NCBI RefSeq assembly: GCF_019492185.1
Contig: NZ_JAICCF010000005.1
Location: 372,001 to 436,000, forward strand
DNA from: Chitinophaga rhizophila
Lineage (GTDB): Bacteria > Bacteroidota > Bacteroidia > Chitinophagales > Chitinophagaceae
Length of the DNA stretch: 64,000 bases
Reading direction: 5' to 3'
Shown one piece after another: positions 8,505 through 17,473 of the stretch. The position numbers were made by a program, and so were the translations under genes. Numbering within the stretch: position 1 is the first letter of the stretch; each line of letters starts with the position of its first letter. The notes under the pieces are model-generated. The model did not search any database and was not told the DNA's origin. It saw nothing but the letters and a program-made list of their open reading frames with translations.

Positions 8505-9206
8505 ATGAAAAATGTTGTTTTAGCCAGTACTTCCACTTTACATGGAGAGACTTACCTGTCATACCTGTTGCCGGTAATGAAAGAGCTGTATGCCGGTATA
8601 ACAGAAGTGATCTTTATTCCTTATGCCCGTCCGGGAGGTATATCGCACGACGAATATACTGAAAAGGCGGCGGCAGTATTTGCTACTGCTGGTTTGCAAC
8701 TCCGCGGACTGCATACTTTTGCTGATCCGGCGGAAGCGATCCGTGGTGGCGCAGCATTTTTCACAGGTGGCGGCAATACTTTCCTGCTGGTAAAGCAGCT
8801 GCATGAACAGGGATTAATGCATGTATTGCGGGGGGCGGTGGAAAAAGGTGCGCCTTACCTGGGTACAAGTGCCGGCAGTAATATTGGTGGTGTAAATATG
8901 CAAACGACCAATGATATGCCTATTGTGTATCCGCCTAGTTTTGATACAATGGGACTGATCCCTTTCAACCTCAATCCGCACTATCTCGATCCTATTCCTG
9001 ATCTGCCACATATGGGGGAAACCAGGGAGACGCGTATCCGCGAATTTCAGGTACAGCAGGACCTGCCGGTGCTTGGGCTAAGGGAAGGCAGCTGGATCAG
9101 GGTAAAGGGTGACCGCATCACGCTTGAAGGTAGCGTCGCCGCCAGGATCTTTGAAAAAGATAAAGCAGCCTATGAGCTGGAGCCTGGCAATGACATTCAG
9201 TTGTAA
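8505..9206 (+). CDS. pepE: Peptidase E (aspartyl dipeptidase, S51)
   Basis: A 233-residue cytoplasmic dipeptidase that hydrolyses Asp-X dipeptides. The nucleophile Ser is in GTSAGSN, preceded by GGGNTFLLVKQL, and the catalytic His is in NPHYLDP; both match the E. coli enzyme. The length is also that of the family. The start is the ATG at 8505, giving MKNVVLASTSTLHGE as in other PepE proteins; the TTG three codons earlier is not needed. A perfect 10-bp hairpin terminator follows. Confidence 0.93.
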   Translation: MKNVVLASTSTLHGETYLSYLLPVMKELYAGITEVIFIPYARPGGISHDEYTEKAAAVFATAGLQLRGLHTFADPAEAIRGGAAFFTGGGNTFLLVKQLHEQGLMHVLRGAVEKGAPYLGTSAGSNIGGVNMQTTNDMPIVYPPSFDTMGLIPFNLNPHYLDPIPDLPHMGETRETRIREFQVQQDLPVLGLREGSWIRVKGDRITLEGSVAARIFEKDKAAYELEPGNDIQL

Positions 9207-9217
9207 ATATATCAGTG

Positions 9218-9246
9218 AAGTCCCGGATCGTTGTCCGGGACTTTTT
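9218..9246 (+). terminator. Terminator of pepE
   Basis: Perfect 10-bp arms AAGTCCCGGA and TCCGGGACTT around a 6-nt loop, ending in TTTTTA. It directly abuts the stop of the convergent oxidoreductase gene at 9248. Confidence 0.85.
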
Positions 9247-9247
9247 A

Positions 9248-9886
9248 TTAGTATGATAAACCTGGTGTTTTACGCAGGTAAGTATTATCAGTCAGCTGCC
9301 GTAGCATAAAATCTGCAACATCTGCACGGGAGATTTTCATTTTCAGTTGTTTTTCTGTAGCAGGAAATCCTTTTTTGTATGTGCGTGTCAATGCGCCGTC
9401 AGTGAGATTTGCTGGTCTGGCAATGACCCATTCCAGCTGGCTCTGTTTTATGTATTCTTCTTGCAAAGCATGATCTGCAAAACCTTTTTTCAGGATGAAA
9501 GGAACGATGATATGCCTGAAGATAAACGGCGTCTGACGAAGTGTCTCTTTACTATCGCCATAGCCAAGCGACGTCTGACAAACAAGCCGTTTTATGCCGC
9601 TGGCCTTCATCGCCCGGATGATATTTTGGGTGCCGGTGGATCTGATCTTACCGATCTTATTGGCAGGGGAACCGATCGCGCACAACACAGCATCGTGTCC
9701 CTGCATGGCCGGCAGGATAGCCCCGGGGTCCATGACATCGCCCTGTGCAATATTGAGATTGGAATGTATAATGTCCATGCGGGAGGGATCGCGTACAAAT
9801 GCGGTAACCGTGTGGCCCTGGGCCAGCGCTTGTTCAGTGAGTTGTTTGCCGGTGCCGCCTGTTGCGCCAAAGATGATGAGTTTCAT
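9248..9886 (-). CDS. NAD(P)H-binding oxidoreductase, atypical SDR
   Basis: A 212-residue protein of the NmrA/atypical short-chain dehydrogenase type. The N-terminus MKLIIFGATGGTGKQLTEQAL carries the glycine-rich nucleotide site GATGGTG, followed by VTAFVRDPSRM, in which Arg suits NADP. No classical YxxxK pair is evident, as usual for this subgroup. The substrate is unknown. It lies 68 bp downstream of an AraC regulator on the same strand and is probably its target or its operon partner. Confidence 0.85.
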   Translation of the reverse strand: MKLIIFGATGGTGKQLTEQALAQGHTVTAFVRDPSRMDIIHSNLNIAQGDVMDPGAILPAMQGHDAVLCAIGSPANKIGKIRSTGTQNIIRAMKASGIKRLVCQTSLGYGDSKETLRQTPFIFRHIIVPFILKKGFADHALQEEYIKQSQLEWVIARPANLTDGALTRTYKKGFPATEKQLKMKISRADVADFMLRQLTDNTYLRKTPGLSY

Positions 9887-9954
9887 TACAGTTTGTTTTA
9901 TGTCCCAAAGCTATAATGACTGCATACCGGAAAATAGAACAAAACCGGCAGGGC

Positions 9955-10770
9955 CTATTTTGTGAGGATGGAGAAGTTTTCAATCAGCTCTTCTGATCGT
10001 TTCCGGAACTGGAAAGGGGAGAGACCTGCAAATTCCCTGAAGGAACGGATAAAATGCGACTGGTCGGCATAATCATGTTCAAAAGCAATGTCAGACAGCT
10101 TATTGTAATTGCTTTGCCGCAGCAGCTGCATACAAGCCTGGAATTGGGCAATACGAGCAAACAGCTTAGGTGTCAGCCCGATATGTTGTTTAAATTTCCT
10201 TTCAAAGCTTCGTTCTGACAGCTGTAGTTCTTCCCGCAGGGCTTTAACAGAAATATGCCCGTTTGTTTGCCGGATGCGGTCTATGGCATATTGCATAGAC
10301 GGATCAGTATACCTGTCATTTTCAGCAATTTGTGCCAGCAGGAAGGAGCAGATGGTGTCAATTCTTGACTGGGAGGAAAAGGTGTTTGTCAGCCGGTTCT
10401 GCAACTGAAAACTACGGGTACTTTCCAGCAGATTAAGGTCAATGCAATCGTCGGTCAGTTCGTCTGCGTTCAGTCCGAAAATGGTCTTTAGTGCATGGGG
10501 ATAAAAGTATACGCCGATGGTATCAAATCCTCCGCGGATACGCAGGGCAGCATGGCGGGTGGCTTGTCCGTAAAGGATAGCGCCGGCCAGTTGTTTGTCA
10601 TTCTGAAAGAGTATCCCCTGATCCTGGTGTTGAAATATCAGTCCGGGGCAGCCGTCGGCAATGGTGCGGAAGGTGGCGGCGGATACATCTGTATGATGAC
10701 TTTCAATGACCCAGAAGTGTCGGACGTAATCTTTGAGATAGTCTGGCGGGGGAATGTTTCGGAATTGCAT
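9955..10770 (-). CDS. AraC family transcriptional regulator
   Basis: A 271-residue regulator. The N-terminal 150 residues (MQFRNIPPPDYLKDYVRHFW..., DGCPGLIFQHQ) match the DUF6597-type sensor that often accompanies Bacteroidota AraC proteins. The C-terminal double helix-turn-helix is typical: LREELQLSERSFERKFKQHIGLTPKLFARIAQF and LSDIAFEHDYADQSHFIRSFREFAGLSPFQFRK. Upstream on the minus strand, near 10790, TAACTTTA approximates a -7 box. It probably controls the adjacent oxidoreductase and perhaps the divergent small gene at 10888. Confidence 0.88.
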   Translation of the reverse strand: MQFRNIPPPDYLKDYVRHFWVIESHHTDVSAATFRTIADGCPGLIFQHQDQGILFQNDKQLAGAILYGQATRHAALRIRGGFDTIGVYFYPHALKTIFGLNADELTDDCIDLNLLESTRSFQLQNRLTNTFSSQSRIDTICSFLLAQIAENDRYTDPSMQYAIDRIRQTNGHISVKALREELQLSERSFERKFKQHIGLTPKLFARIAQFQACMQLLRQSNYNKLSDIAFEHDYADQSHFIRSFREFAGLSPFQFRKRSEELIENFSILTK

Positions 10771-10850
10771 ACCCTGATGAGTTTTCAGGCTAAAGTTACC
10801 AGCAATTTACCAGACTGCAAGGGGAAAGTAATTGTAAGTTATCATGCCGG

Positions 10851-10858
10851 TAGTTTTG
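10851..10858 (+). promoter_or_regulatory. -7 promoter box for the small gene at 10888
   Basis: TAGTTTTG matches TAnnTTTG exactly. It predicts a transcript starting near 10865 with a leader of about 20 nt, which supports choosing the ATG at 10888 rather than the longer open frame upstream. Confidence 0.5.
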
Positions 10859-10887
10859 CCAGTCGGGAATGTTTTATAAATTGCCGC

Positions 10888-11253
10888 ATGGAAATGAAGG
10901 AGACAAGCGCACTATTGACCCGATACCTGGAGACGGGAATTTTGCCCGATGATGAAGGATCGCAGTTGCTGGCTGCTATGGACGAATTGATAGAGAAAAA
11001 TGAGCTGGCACTGCTGGCAGGTCTCAGATACCAGTATAAGGGGGAAGAACAGATACTGACAGTCGCTGATCTGGAAGTCCATTATTGGGAGATCTTTATG
11101 TACTATACTGATTCTGAGGAACATGATGACCATCACCATCATGAAGCAGCGGAAGACGAAGGTAACCATTTGACGCGGTGGTGGTGGGTATACTTTATAC
11201 TGGCAGCCATTGGCATTTTTGCAATATGGAAATTAACGCAGGGGCATCCTTAG
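10888..11253 (+). CDS. Small tail-anchored protein with His/Asp-rich segment
   Basis: A 121-residue hypothetical protein. The first 80 residues are soluble and acidic (LETGILPDDEGSQLLAAMDELIEKNELALL). Then comes a metal-binding-looking stretch (EEHDDHHHHEAAEDE, about residues 76-90) and a single C-terminal membrane segment (WWWVYFILAAIGIFAIWKL) followed by TQGHP. This topology is that of a tail-anchored inner-membrane protein with its N-terminus in the cytoplasm. I do not recognise the family. The open frame continues upstream through the AraC gene on the other strand, but the promoter box at 10851 argues for this start. The terminator overlaps the stop codon. Confidence 0.65.
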   Translation: MEMKETSALLTRYLETGILPDDEGSQLLAAMDELIEKNELALLAGLRYQYKGEEQILTVADLEVHYWEIFMYYTDSEEHDDHHHHEAAEDEGNHLTRWWWVYFILAAIGIFAIWKLTQGHP

Positions 11254-11267
11254 GAGCCCCTTTTTTT
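11241..11267 (+). terminator. Terminator overlapping the stop of the small gene
   Basis: GGGGC and GCCCC arms, extended by TCC/GGA with one bulged base, are followed by a seven-T run. The left arm lies within the last codons of the gene. Confidence 0.8.
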
Positions 11268-11390
11268 ATGGATAATAATTCAGCATCAACCAGTTAACCT
11301 GCATAGCCGGATCTTTTTTTATAATAGTTGTCGTCTGCGCAAAAAGACTTCGCACTGACTGCGCACCTTTGTATTGTCAATTTACAGAAG

Positions 11391-12782
11391 ATGTTACTAA
11401 CGATTACGACAACACACACACCTGCGACAGACCTTGGCTATCTACTGCACAAGCATCCTGCAAAGGTGCAGGAAGTAGAGCTGGGAAAAGGTAAAGCGCA
11501 TATATTTTATCCGGTGGCAAATGAACAGGAATGCACCTGCGCATTACTGCTGGATATAGACCAGGTAGGACTGGTCAGGGCGAACAGCGGCACGTCAGGA
11601 AATGCGTTTGCGCTGGAACAATACGTGAATGACAGACCTTATGTGGCGTCATCCATTATGAGCAATGCGATTTCAAAAGCATTTGCTTCTGCGTTGAACG
11701 GCAAATGTAAGGACAGGCCTGAGCTGGTAGCAACAGCAATGCCCTTTGAAGTGAAATTATCGGTATTACCTGTAAATGGTGGTGAAGAAATGTTATACAG
11801 GATGTTTGGTCCGCTGGGTTACAAAATAACCGCTATCCAGCATATACTGGATGACCAGTTCCCTGAGTGGGGTAATAGCCGCTATTTCACTGTTACTTTA
11901 ACGCAGACAACTACGCTGCACACGTTGTTGTCGCATCTCTATATACTGATTCCGGTGATGGATAATAGCAAGCATTACTGGGTCAACAGGGAAGAAATAG
12001 AAAAGCTGCTGGCTAAAGGAAAAGGCTGGCTGGAAAAGCATCCCGAAAGGCAGTTGATTGCCAGGCGTTATCTGCGTCATAAGACCTCACTGATGAATGA
12101 CGCGATGACAATGCTGATGAAAGATGATATACCTGAAGAGATTGTAAATGCTGAGCGGGCAGAAACGATAGCGCTGCCTAAACCGAAACTGCATGACGCG
12201 CGTCTTCAGATAGTATGTGATGAATTACTCAGCACGCCTGTACGATCAGTCGTAGATCTGGGATGTGGGGAAGGTAAGTTAGTGAAACTGCTGTTAACAC
12301 ATCCGCAGCTGACCCATATCACGGGTATGGACGTTTCTTCCCGCAGCCTGGAGATCGCCTATCAGAAGCTGCGCTATGACCAGTTGCCAGACAACCAGCG
12401 TAAGCGTTTAAAGCTGATACTGGGCTCTCTGGTATACCGGGACAGGCGCATTGAAGGTTTTGATGCAGCCGCATTAGTAGAGGTCATAGAGCACCTGGAT
12501 CCGGAACGCCTGCGGGCCATGGAGAAATGTGTATTTGAATATGCCAGGCCGGCAAAAGTGGTGGTAACAACGCCTAATAAGGAATGGAACGTCACTTTCA
12601 CCACAGACGGGCAGATGATGCGGCATACTGACCACCGTTTTGAATGGACCCGTACACAGTTCAGCGAATGGTGCAGGAAAATCTGCGAAGAATACGGATA
12701 TGAAGCGGCCATAAAGCCGGTTGGTGAAGAAGTGGAAGGAGCGGGCGCACCGACGCAGATGGCGGTGTTTATCAGAAAGTAG
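11391..12782 (+). CDS. hen1: Hen1: RNA 3'-terminal ribose 2'-O-methyltransferase
   Basis: A 463-residue protein of the bacterial RNA-repair system. Hen1 methylates the 2'-OH of the 3' end of a cut RNA before ligation, so that the repaired site resists being cut again. The N-terminal 250 residues (MLLTITTTHTPATDLGYLLHK) are the conserved bacterial Hen1 N-domain that activates Pnkp. The C-terminal domain has the SAM motif VVDLGCGEGKLVKLLL, the metal-binding EVIEHLD, and TTPNKEWN plus RHTDHRFEW typical of Hen1. The start is the ATG at 11391, since the longer open frame adds 21 unrelated residues. It is followed after 40 bp by pnkp in the same orientation. Confidence 0.93.
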   Translation: MLLTITTTHTPATDLGYLLHKHPAKVQEVELGKGKAHIFYPVANEQECTCALLLDIDQVGLVRANSGTSGNAFALEQYVNDRPYVASSIMSNAISKAFASALNGKCKDRPELVATAMPFEVKLSVLPVNGGEEMLYRMFGPLGYKITAIQHILDDQFPEWGNSRYFTVTLTQTTTLHTLLSHLYILIPVMDNSKHYWVNREEIEKLLAKGKGWLEKHPERQLIARRYLRHKTSLMNDAMTMLMKDDIPEEIVNAERAETIALPKPKLHDARLQIVCDELLSTPVRSVVDLGCGEGKLVKLLLTHPQLTHITGMDVSSRSLEIAYQKLRYDQLPDNQRKRLKLILGSLVYRDRRIEGFDAAALVEVIEHLDPERLRAMEKCVFEYARPAKVVVTTPNKEWNVTFTTDGQMMRHTDHRFEWTRTQFSEWCRKICEEYGYEAAIKPVGEEVEGAGAPTQMAVFIRK

Positions 12783-12822
12783 TGCCTCCTTCCTTTTAAT
12801 TTGAAAAATGTTGACAGAAGCT

Positions 12823-15363
12823 ATGAAGATACAAGTGCCCGAGTTATCCCTTGTCGTAATGATCGGCGCTACGGGATCAGGGAAAAGTACATTTGCCAGG
12901 CGATGGTTCGGCGCAGCTGAAGTGATCAGTAGCGACAGTTGCCGTGAAATGGTGAGCAATAATGAGAATGCGATGGATGCATCGGAAGATGCATTTGAGC
13001 TGTTGTTTTATATAGTAGGTAAGCGGTTAAAACGTGGTTTACTCACCGTGGTGGACGCGACCAATGTTAGGTCGGAAGACAGGAAAAAGCTGGTAGCGCT
13101 GGCGAGGGAGTATCATACGCTGCCAGTGGCCATCGTCATGAATATGCCGGATAAGGTTTGTTTGTCGAGGAATGAAGCAAGGGCAGACAGAAACCTCCCC
13201 GCTCATGTAGTAACAGGGCATATCCATACCCTGCGCAAAGGGATGGGAAGACTGAAAGACGAAGGATTCCGGAAGATCTATGAATTGCGGGGTGAAGACC
13301 AGGTAGCCGCTGTGACGGGAATAACGCGTGAACCTATGTGGAACGTGAAGAAAGAAGAACAGGGGCCGTTTGATATCATCGGAGATATACACGGATGTTA
13401 CACAGAACTTTGCCAGTTGCTGACAAAGCTGGGACACACGGTAGATGCAGCCGCCCATACGGTGGAAGTCGTGGCAGGCAGGAAGCTGGTATTCCTGGGA
13501 GATCTGTGCGACAGAGGCCCTGATACGCCATCAGTATATAAACTGGTGATGCACGCCGTACAGCATGGCCGCGCACTATGTGTACCTGGCAATCATGATA
13601 TGAAACTGCTGAAGTACCTGCGGGGCAGGAATGTACAGCTGTCGCACGGGTTGAAAGATACCGTAGAACAACTGGCAGCAGAGGATACAGCATTCATCGA
13701 AGCATTGAAAGTGTTCCTCGACGGGTTGGTCAGCCACTATGTACTGGACAATGGCAGACTGGTAGTTGCACATGCCGGTCTGAAAGAAGAGATGCATGGT
13801 AGAGGCTCCGGCGCTGTAAGAGAGTTTTGCCTATATGGAGAAACCACCGGAGAAACTGATGAATTTGGACTACCTGTACGCTATAACTGGGCTGCAGCAT
13901 ATACGGGCAAAGCGATGGTGATCTATGGGCATACCCCGGTATATGCAGCGCAGTGGTTCAATAACACCATGGATATAGATACAGGTTGCGTATTCGGCGG
14001 TAAACTGACAGCCATGCGGTATCCCGAAAAGGTATTGGTAGATGTACCCGCATTGGCCACCTATGTAGAGCCGGCACGTCCGATCAGAATGCCAGGTACC
14101 GGTATCAACCTGCAGCATGAGCAGGACGATGTACTGGATATAGAAGATCTGATGGGTAAACAGGTAATAGAAACAGCTTTGCTTAACAATATCACGATAC
14201 GGGAGGAATATACCGCTGCCGCACTGGAAACCATGAGCAGGTTCAGTATACATCCGAAGTGGCTGATGTATCTGCCTCCAACTATGTCTCCTTCAGAAAC
14301 CAGTGCGTTGCCTGATTACCTGGAACATCCGGCAGGTGCGTTCAGCTACTATCGCAGGAATGATGTACGCCAGGTGATCTGTGAAGAGAAACACATGGGG
14401 TCCCGTGCGATTGTGATCGTTTGTAAAGACAATCGGGTAGTGGCAGACCGTTTTGGTATTGAAGATAATAGCATTGGTACCTGCTATACCCGCACAGGGC
14501 GTGCATTTTTCCAGGATAAAACTACCGAGCAGGCTTTCCTGGAGATGGTGCGGGATGCCCTGACTACCCGGCACTTCTGGGAAGAACAGGAGACGGACTG
14601 GGTATGTCTGGATTGTGAACTGATGCCATGGAATGCGAAAGCACAGGCCTTACTGCAGCATCAGTATGCCGCTACCGGTACTGCTGCCGTACATGCGATG
14701 GACGCTGTGGTGAGTGTATTGCGCAGTACGGATAATCCGGCGGTAACTACCTTGCGGAACGACTTTGAAGAAAGGGCAGATATGTGTCGCCGTTTTACAG
14801 CAGCTTACCGGCAGTACTGCTGGGAAGTGAAGTCGCTGGCAGACTATCAGCTGGCCCCGTTCCATATCATAGCCACGGAAGGCAGGACCTGGTTTGACAA
14901 AGATCATGTATGGCATATGGAGACGATCGGCCATTATTGCGGCGGAGAGCGGAACCCGATGATCCGTACCGACTGGAAACTGGTGAATCTGGACGACGAG
15001 GAAAGTGTAGCGGAAGCCGTTGGCTGGTGGGAGGCGCTTACGGCCAATGGGGGAGAAGGGATGGTGGTTAAGTCACTGTCTTTCATTGAGCGGGGCAGTA
15101 AAGGACTATTGCAGCCAGCTATAAAGACCAGGGGGCGGGAATACCTGCGTATCATTTACGGAGCTGAATATACTGCTCCTGTTAATCTTACGCGGCTGAA
15201 GCAGCGCGGACTGGGTACTAAGCGGGCGCTTGCACTGAAGGAGTTTGCCCTGGGCGTACAGGCAGCTACGCATTTCGTAGCGAAGGAACCCCTGAGAAAA
15301 GTACATCAGTGTGTATTCGGGTTGCTGGCTTTGGAGAGTGAGCCGGTGGATCCAAGGTTGTAA
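12823..15363 (+). CDS. pnkp: Pnkp: polynucleotide kinase-phosphatase-ligase of RNA repair
   Basis: An 846-residue three-domain enzyme that heals and seals broken RNA together with Hen1. The kinase (about 1-170) has the P-loop GATGSGKST and phosphorylates 5'-OH ends. The central calcineurin-type phosphatase (about 180-430) has DIHGCY, GDLCDRGPDTP and GNHD and removes 3' or 2',3'-cyclic phosphates. The C-terminal nucleotidyltransferase has motif I KHMG (Lys near residue 523), GGEGMVVK, and KTRGREYLRIIYG. I chose the second ATG (12823, MKIQVPELSLVV) because it gives the start seen in the Clostridium thermocellum enzyme; an ATG at 12808 would add five residues. All active-site motifs look intact. 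Confidence 0.93.
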   Translation: MKIQVPELSLVVMIGATGSGKSTFARRWFGAAEVISSDSCREMVSNNENAMDASEDAFELLFYIVGKRLKRGLLTVVDATNVRSEDRKKLVALAREYHTLPVAIVMNMPDKVCLSRNEARADRNLPAHVVTGHIHTLRKGMGRLKDEGFRKIYELRGEDQVAAVTGITREPMWNVKKEEQGPFDIIGDIHGCYTELCQLLTKLGHTVDAAAHTVEVVAGRKLVFLGDLCDRGPDTPSVYKLVMHAVQHGRALCVPGNHDMKLLKYLRGRNVQLSHGLKDTVEQLAAEDTAFIEALKVFLDGLVSHYVLDNGRLVVAHAGLKEEMHGRGSGAVREFCLYGETTGETDEFGLPVRYNWAAAYTGKAMVIYGHTPVYAAQWFNNTMDIDTGCVFGGKLTAMRYPEKVLVDVPALATYVEPARPIRMPGTGINLQHEQDDVLDIEDLMGKQVIETALLNNITIREEYTAAALETMSRFSIHPKWLMYLPPTMSPSETSALPDYLEHPAGAFSYYRRNDVRQVICEEKHMGSRAIVIVCKDNRVVADRFGIEDNSIGTCYTRTGRAFFQDKTTEQAFLEMVRDALTTRHFWEEQETDWVCLDCELMPWNAKAQALLQHQYAATGTAAVHAMDAVVSVLRSTDNPAVTTLRNDFEERADMCRRFTAAYRQYCWEVKSLADYQLAPFHIIATEGRTWFDKDHVWHMETIGHYCGGERNPMIRTDWKLVNLDDEESVAEAVGWWEALTANGGEGMVVKSLSFIERGSKGLLQPAIKTRGREYLRIIYGAEYTAPVNLTRLKQRGLGTKRALALKEFALGVQAATHFVAKEPLRKVHQCVFGLLALESEPVDPRL

Positions 15364-15374
15364 TGATATAGTAT

Positions 15375-15409
15375 CAGTAAGGGCTGGCCGTCAGTGGCAG
15401 CCCTTACTG
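15375..15409. terminator. Stem-loop between pnkp and the convergent oxidase gene
   Basis: Perfect 12-bp arms CAGTAAGGGCTG and CAGCCCTTACTG around an 11-nt loop. No long T-run follows on either strand, so it may be a bidirectional but weak terminator. Confidence 0.6.
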
Positions 15410-15469
15410 TGAGTAGATAGCTGTGGTGGTATGCAGGCAGTATGGAGTGCTCCGCGAAGGTATGGCCGA

Positions 15470-16732
15470 TTACCTGGCTGCCAGTATACAGTCCGCGACC
15501 TGTTTGCCGGTATAAAGGGCTGCTTCGACAGTTCCCGGACTGGTGCCATGGTATAAAGCTTCGCCGGCAAAATATACAGTATCCGCAACCGGCGTATTCA
15601 GGATAGCCTGTGCCGCCGGCGTTTCGGGCTTGCTATAACTGTAAGCGCCCCTGATGTGCGGGTCGGCAGCCCAGTTAGAAACGTGGCTGTCGGTCAGCAG
15701 TGATTGCAGTGTTGTAATATCTTTATTGCAGATGGTAGCAAGAGATTGTAAGGCAGTATCCAGTATGGCTGCGGGCGATTGCGTCAGGTAGGGAATAGCC
15801 GGAGGGCCGCCCAGCCAGCCGGTAAGCGCCGGGGTAGTATCCGGTAGTTGCGTCCACCAGGTGGGGAATGGCGCTTCTCCGAATATAAACCCGACATCCT
15901 TCGCATGCGTTTCCCAGAAGGCCGTTTTGAAATGTAGTACTGCTTTTATCACCGTGCCCCAGCCAATATCTGCGGCAGCCTTCAGGTGCGCAGGTAAAGC
16001 AGGAGAGAAGGAGATAGCTTGTTGTTGCAGTACGCCCAGTGGTACCGTTACAATGACTTTGTCAGCGGTATAGGTGGTACCATCGGCAGTAGTGACAGTA
16101 GCCTGACCAGGAGACCATTGAATGCCGGTAACAGCAGCATTGGTAATGATACGGCCCTGGGCATGGGTAATAGCTTCCGCCAGGAAGTGAATGAGTGCGG
16201 AGTAGCCTTTGTCTATGCGGAAGTTGTTATCACTTTCGTTGGTCCATTCTGTATACAGGGCTTTCACGCTGACATAGTTCATGTCGGCGAGATCATAGCC
16301 TTGTACAAAGCGTGAGACATTCAGATGTAGGGCAGAGTGGGTAGCGGCCGGGAAATATTGGTCAAGGAAGTGCTGCATGGTCATATCTGAGGTGATAGTG
16401 CCCATTTTTTCGAGTAGTTCATCCCAGCCTGCAATCATTTCGTATTGGGGGTCCCAGTGGCCGTTCTGTACCTGGTACATGTTACCATTGACCAGCTGAT
16501 AGGATAGTCCTGCTTCCTTTAGCAATCCGAGGGTAACAGGTAATACGCCGTGTACAAATTCAGCGCCTGTTTCGGCGGCTTTATGTTCATTTTTATAGAC
16601 AGTATGTATCCTGCCGCCGATGACGTCTCTGGCTTCAAGAATTGTTATTTTGAATTGAGCGGATAATTCCCTGCCGGCAAGCAGACCGGCAGCGCCGGCA
16701 CCTATTATAATGATTTCGCCTGATGTAGTCAT
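15470..16732 (-). CDS. Flavin-dependent amine oxidase family protein
   Basis: A 420-residue FAD enzyme of the monoamine oxidase / polyamine oxidase superfamily. The N-terminal dinucleotide-binding motif is IIIIGAGAAGLLAGREL, with the downstream acidic ILEARDVIGGRIHT that closes on the FAD ribose. The C-terminal flavin motif is YFAGEALYHGTSPGTVEAAL. These proteins oxidise amines or related substrates to imines with H2O2 release; the substrate here is unknown. The start is the ATG at 16730-16732 (MTTSGEI); a TTG eight codons earlier is less likely. No signal peptide is seen. It is convergent with pnkp. Confidence 0.85.
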   Translation of the reverse strand: MTTSGEIIIIGAGAAGLLAGRELSAQFKITILEARDVIGGRIHTVYKNEHKAAETGAEFVHGVLPVTLGLLKEAGLSYQLVNGNMYQVQNGHWDPQYEMIAGWDELLEKMGTITSDMTMQHFLDQYFPAATHSALHLNVSRFVQGYDLADMNYVSVKALYTEWTNESDNNFRIDKGYSALIHFLAEAITHAQGRIITNAAVTGIQWSPGQATVTTADGTTYTADKVIVTVPLGVLQQQAISFSPALPAHLKAAADIGWGTVIKAVLHFKTAFWETHAKDVGFIFGEAPFPTWWTQLPDTTPALTGWLGGPPAIPYLTQSPAAILDTALQSLATICNKDITTLQSLLTDSHVSNWAADPHIRGAYSYSKPETPAAQAILNTPVADTVYFAGEALYHGTSPGTVEAALYTGKQVADCILAAR

Positions 16733-16773
16733 AACCTTGCTATTCTGTAACAGCAAGTTATGTCATTTGGCGC

Positions 16774-17241
16774 TTATCTTCTCAATACTTTCTCTACCTC
16801 AAAAAGTCTTCTTCTCAGTTCTGTCAGCTCTTCTTCCAGCAGGTCCACTTTTTCGCTGAGCAGGTATTGGTGGTAGTCTGGAATGATTGATAGCTCCCTT
16901 AACTTGGGAAACAGGTCATTTTTAAAGAAAGACAAACCTGTTTCCTCACCCCTGAACTCGTGGGCTGTTTTGGTCAGGTGATTGTACAGGCAGTACCGGA
17001 GGCCGTCAGAATCGAATGTCCACGGACTGATATACAGCAGTTCCCAGTTGCCGATCCTGAGCATCTGTAATTCCCCTCTCGCATTGACAAACTGATAAAT
17101 AGTTGATTCAACGTAACCATTGGGTTTTAAGGTATCCGTTGTCATGAGAATATGAGCGTATTCCGGAAAAGCAGAAATTGATTCAAGATTGTGTAGCGGA
17201 CTATAACTTCCATCCCTGAATATTGCATAGTATCTGACCAT
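16774..17241 (-). CDS. Hypothetical protein with C-terminal coiled coil
   Basis: A 155-residue soluble protein of unknown function. The first 115 residues are globular and rich in aromatic residues (YYAIFRDGSYSPLHN, WELLYISPWTFDSDG). The last 35 residues form a heptad-like charged helix (KVDLLEEELTELRRRLFEVEK). It lies 41 bp upstream of the amine oxidase on the same strand, so the two may be co-transcribed. No known domain is recognised. Confidence 0.6.
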   Translation of the reverse strand: MVRYYAIFRDGSYSPLHNLESISAFPEYAHILMTTDTLKPNGYVESTIYQFVNARGELQMLRIGNWELLYISPWTFDSDGLRYCLYNHLTKTAHEFRGEETGLSFFKNDLFPKLRELSIIPDYHQYLLSEKVDLLEEELTELRRRLFEVEKVLRR

Positions 17242-17473
17242 AATTTGCTATCTGTTTGAATATTCTACCACATAATCTGGTGCAGGTAGTAACAATAATG
17301 ACGATAAGACTTAAGATGAAAATAACATATTTCAAATTAAAAAACTGTATTAAATATAGAAAACCTGTAAAAAAAGCCATTATGGAATAGTATGGACGGC
17401 ATGGTAGTTGACCGGGATATGCTGATTTTAAGTAAAATGATTCTACCTTTATCGGATTAATAAACATCAATTT

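Noticed and set aside
10495..10887. N-terminal extension of the small His-rich protein
   Set aside because: It is antisense to the AraC gene, has no protein-like composition, and a -7 box at 10851 favours the ATG at 10888.
17201..17470. 89-codon minus-strand ORF overlapping the start of the coiled-coil protein gene
   Set aside because: It overlaps a better supported gene in another frame and lies in an AT-rich promoter region.
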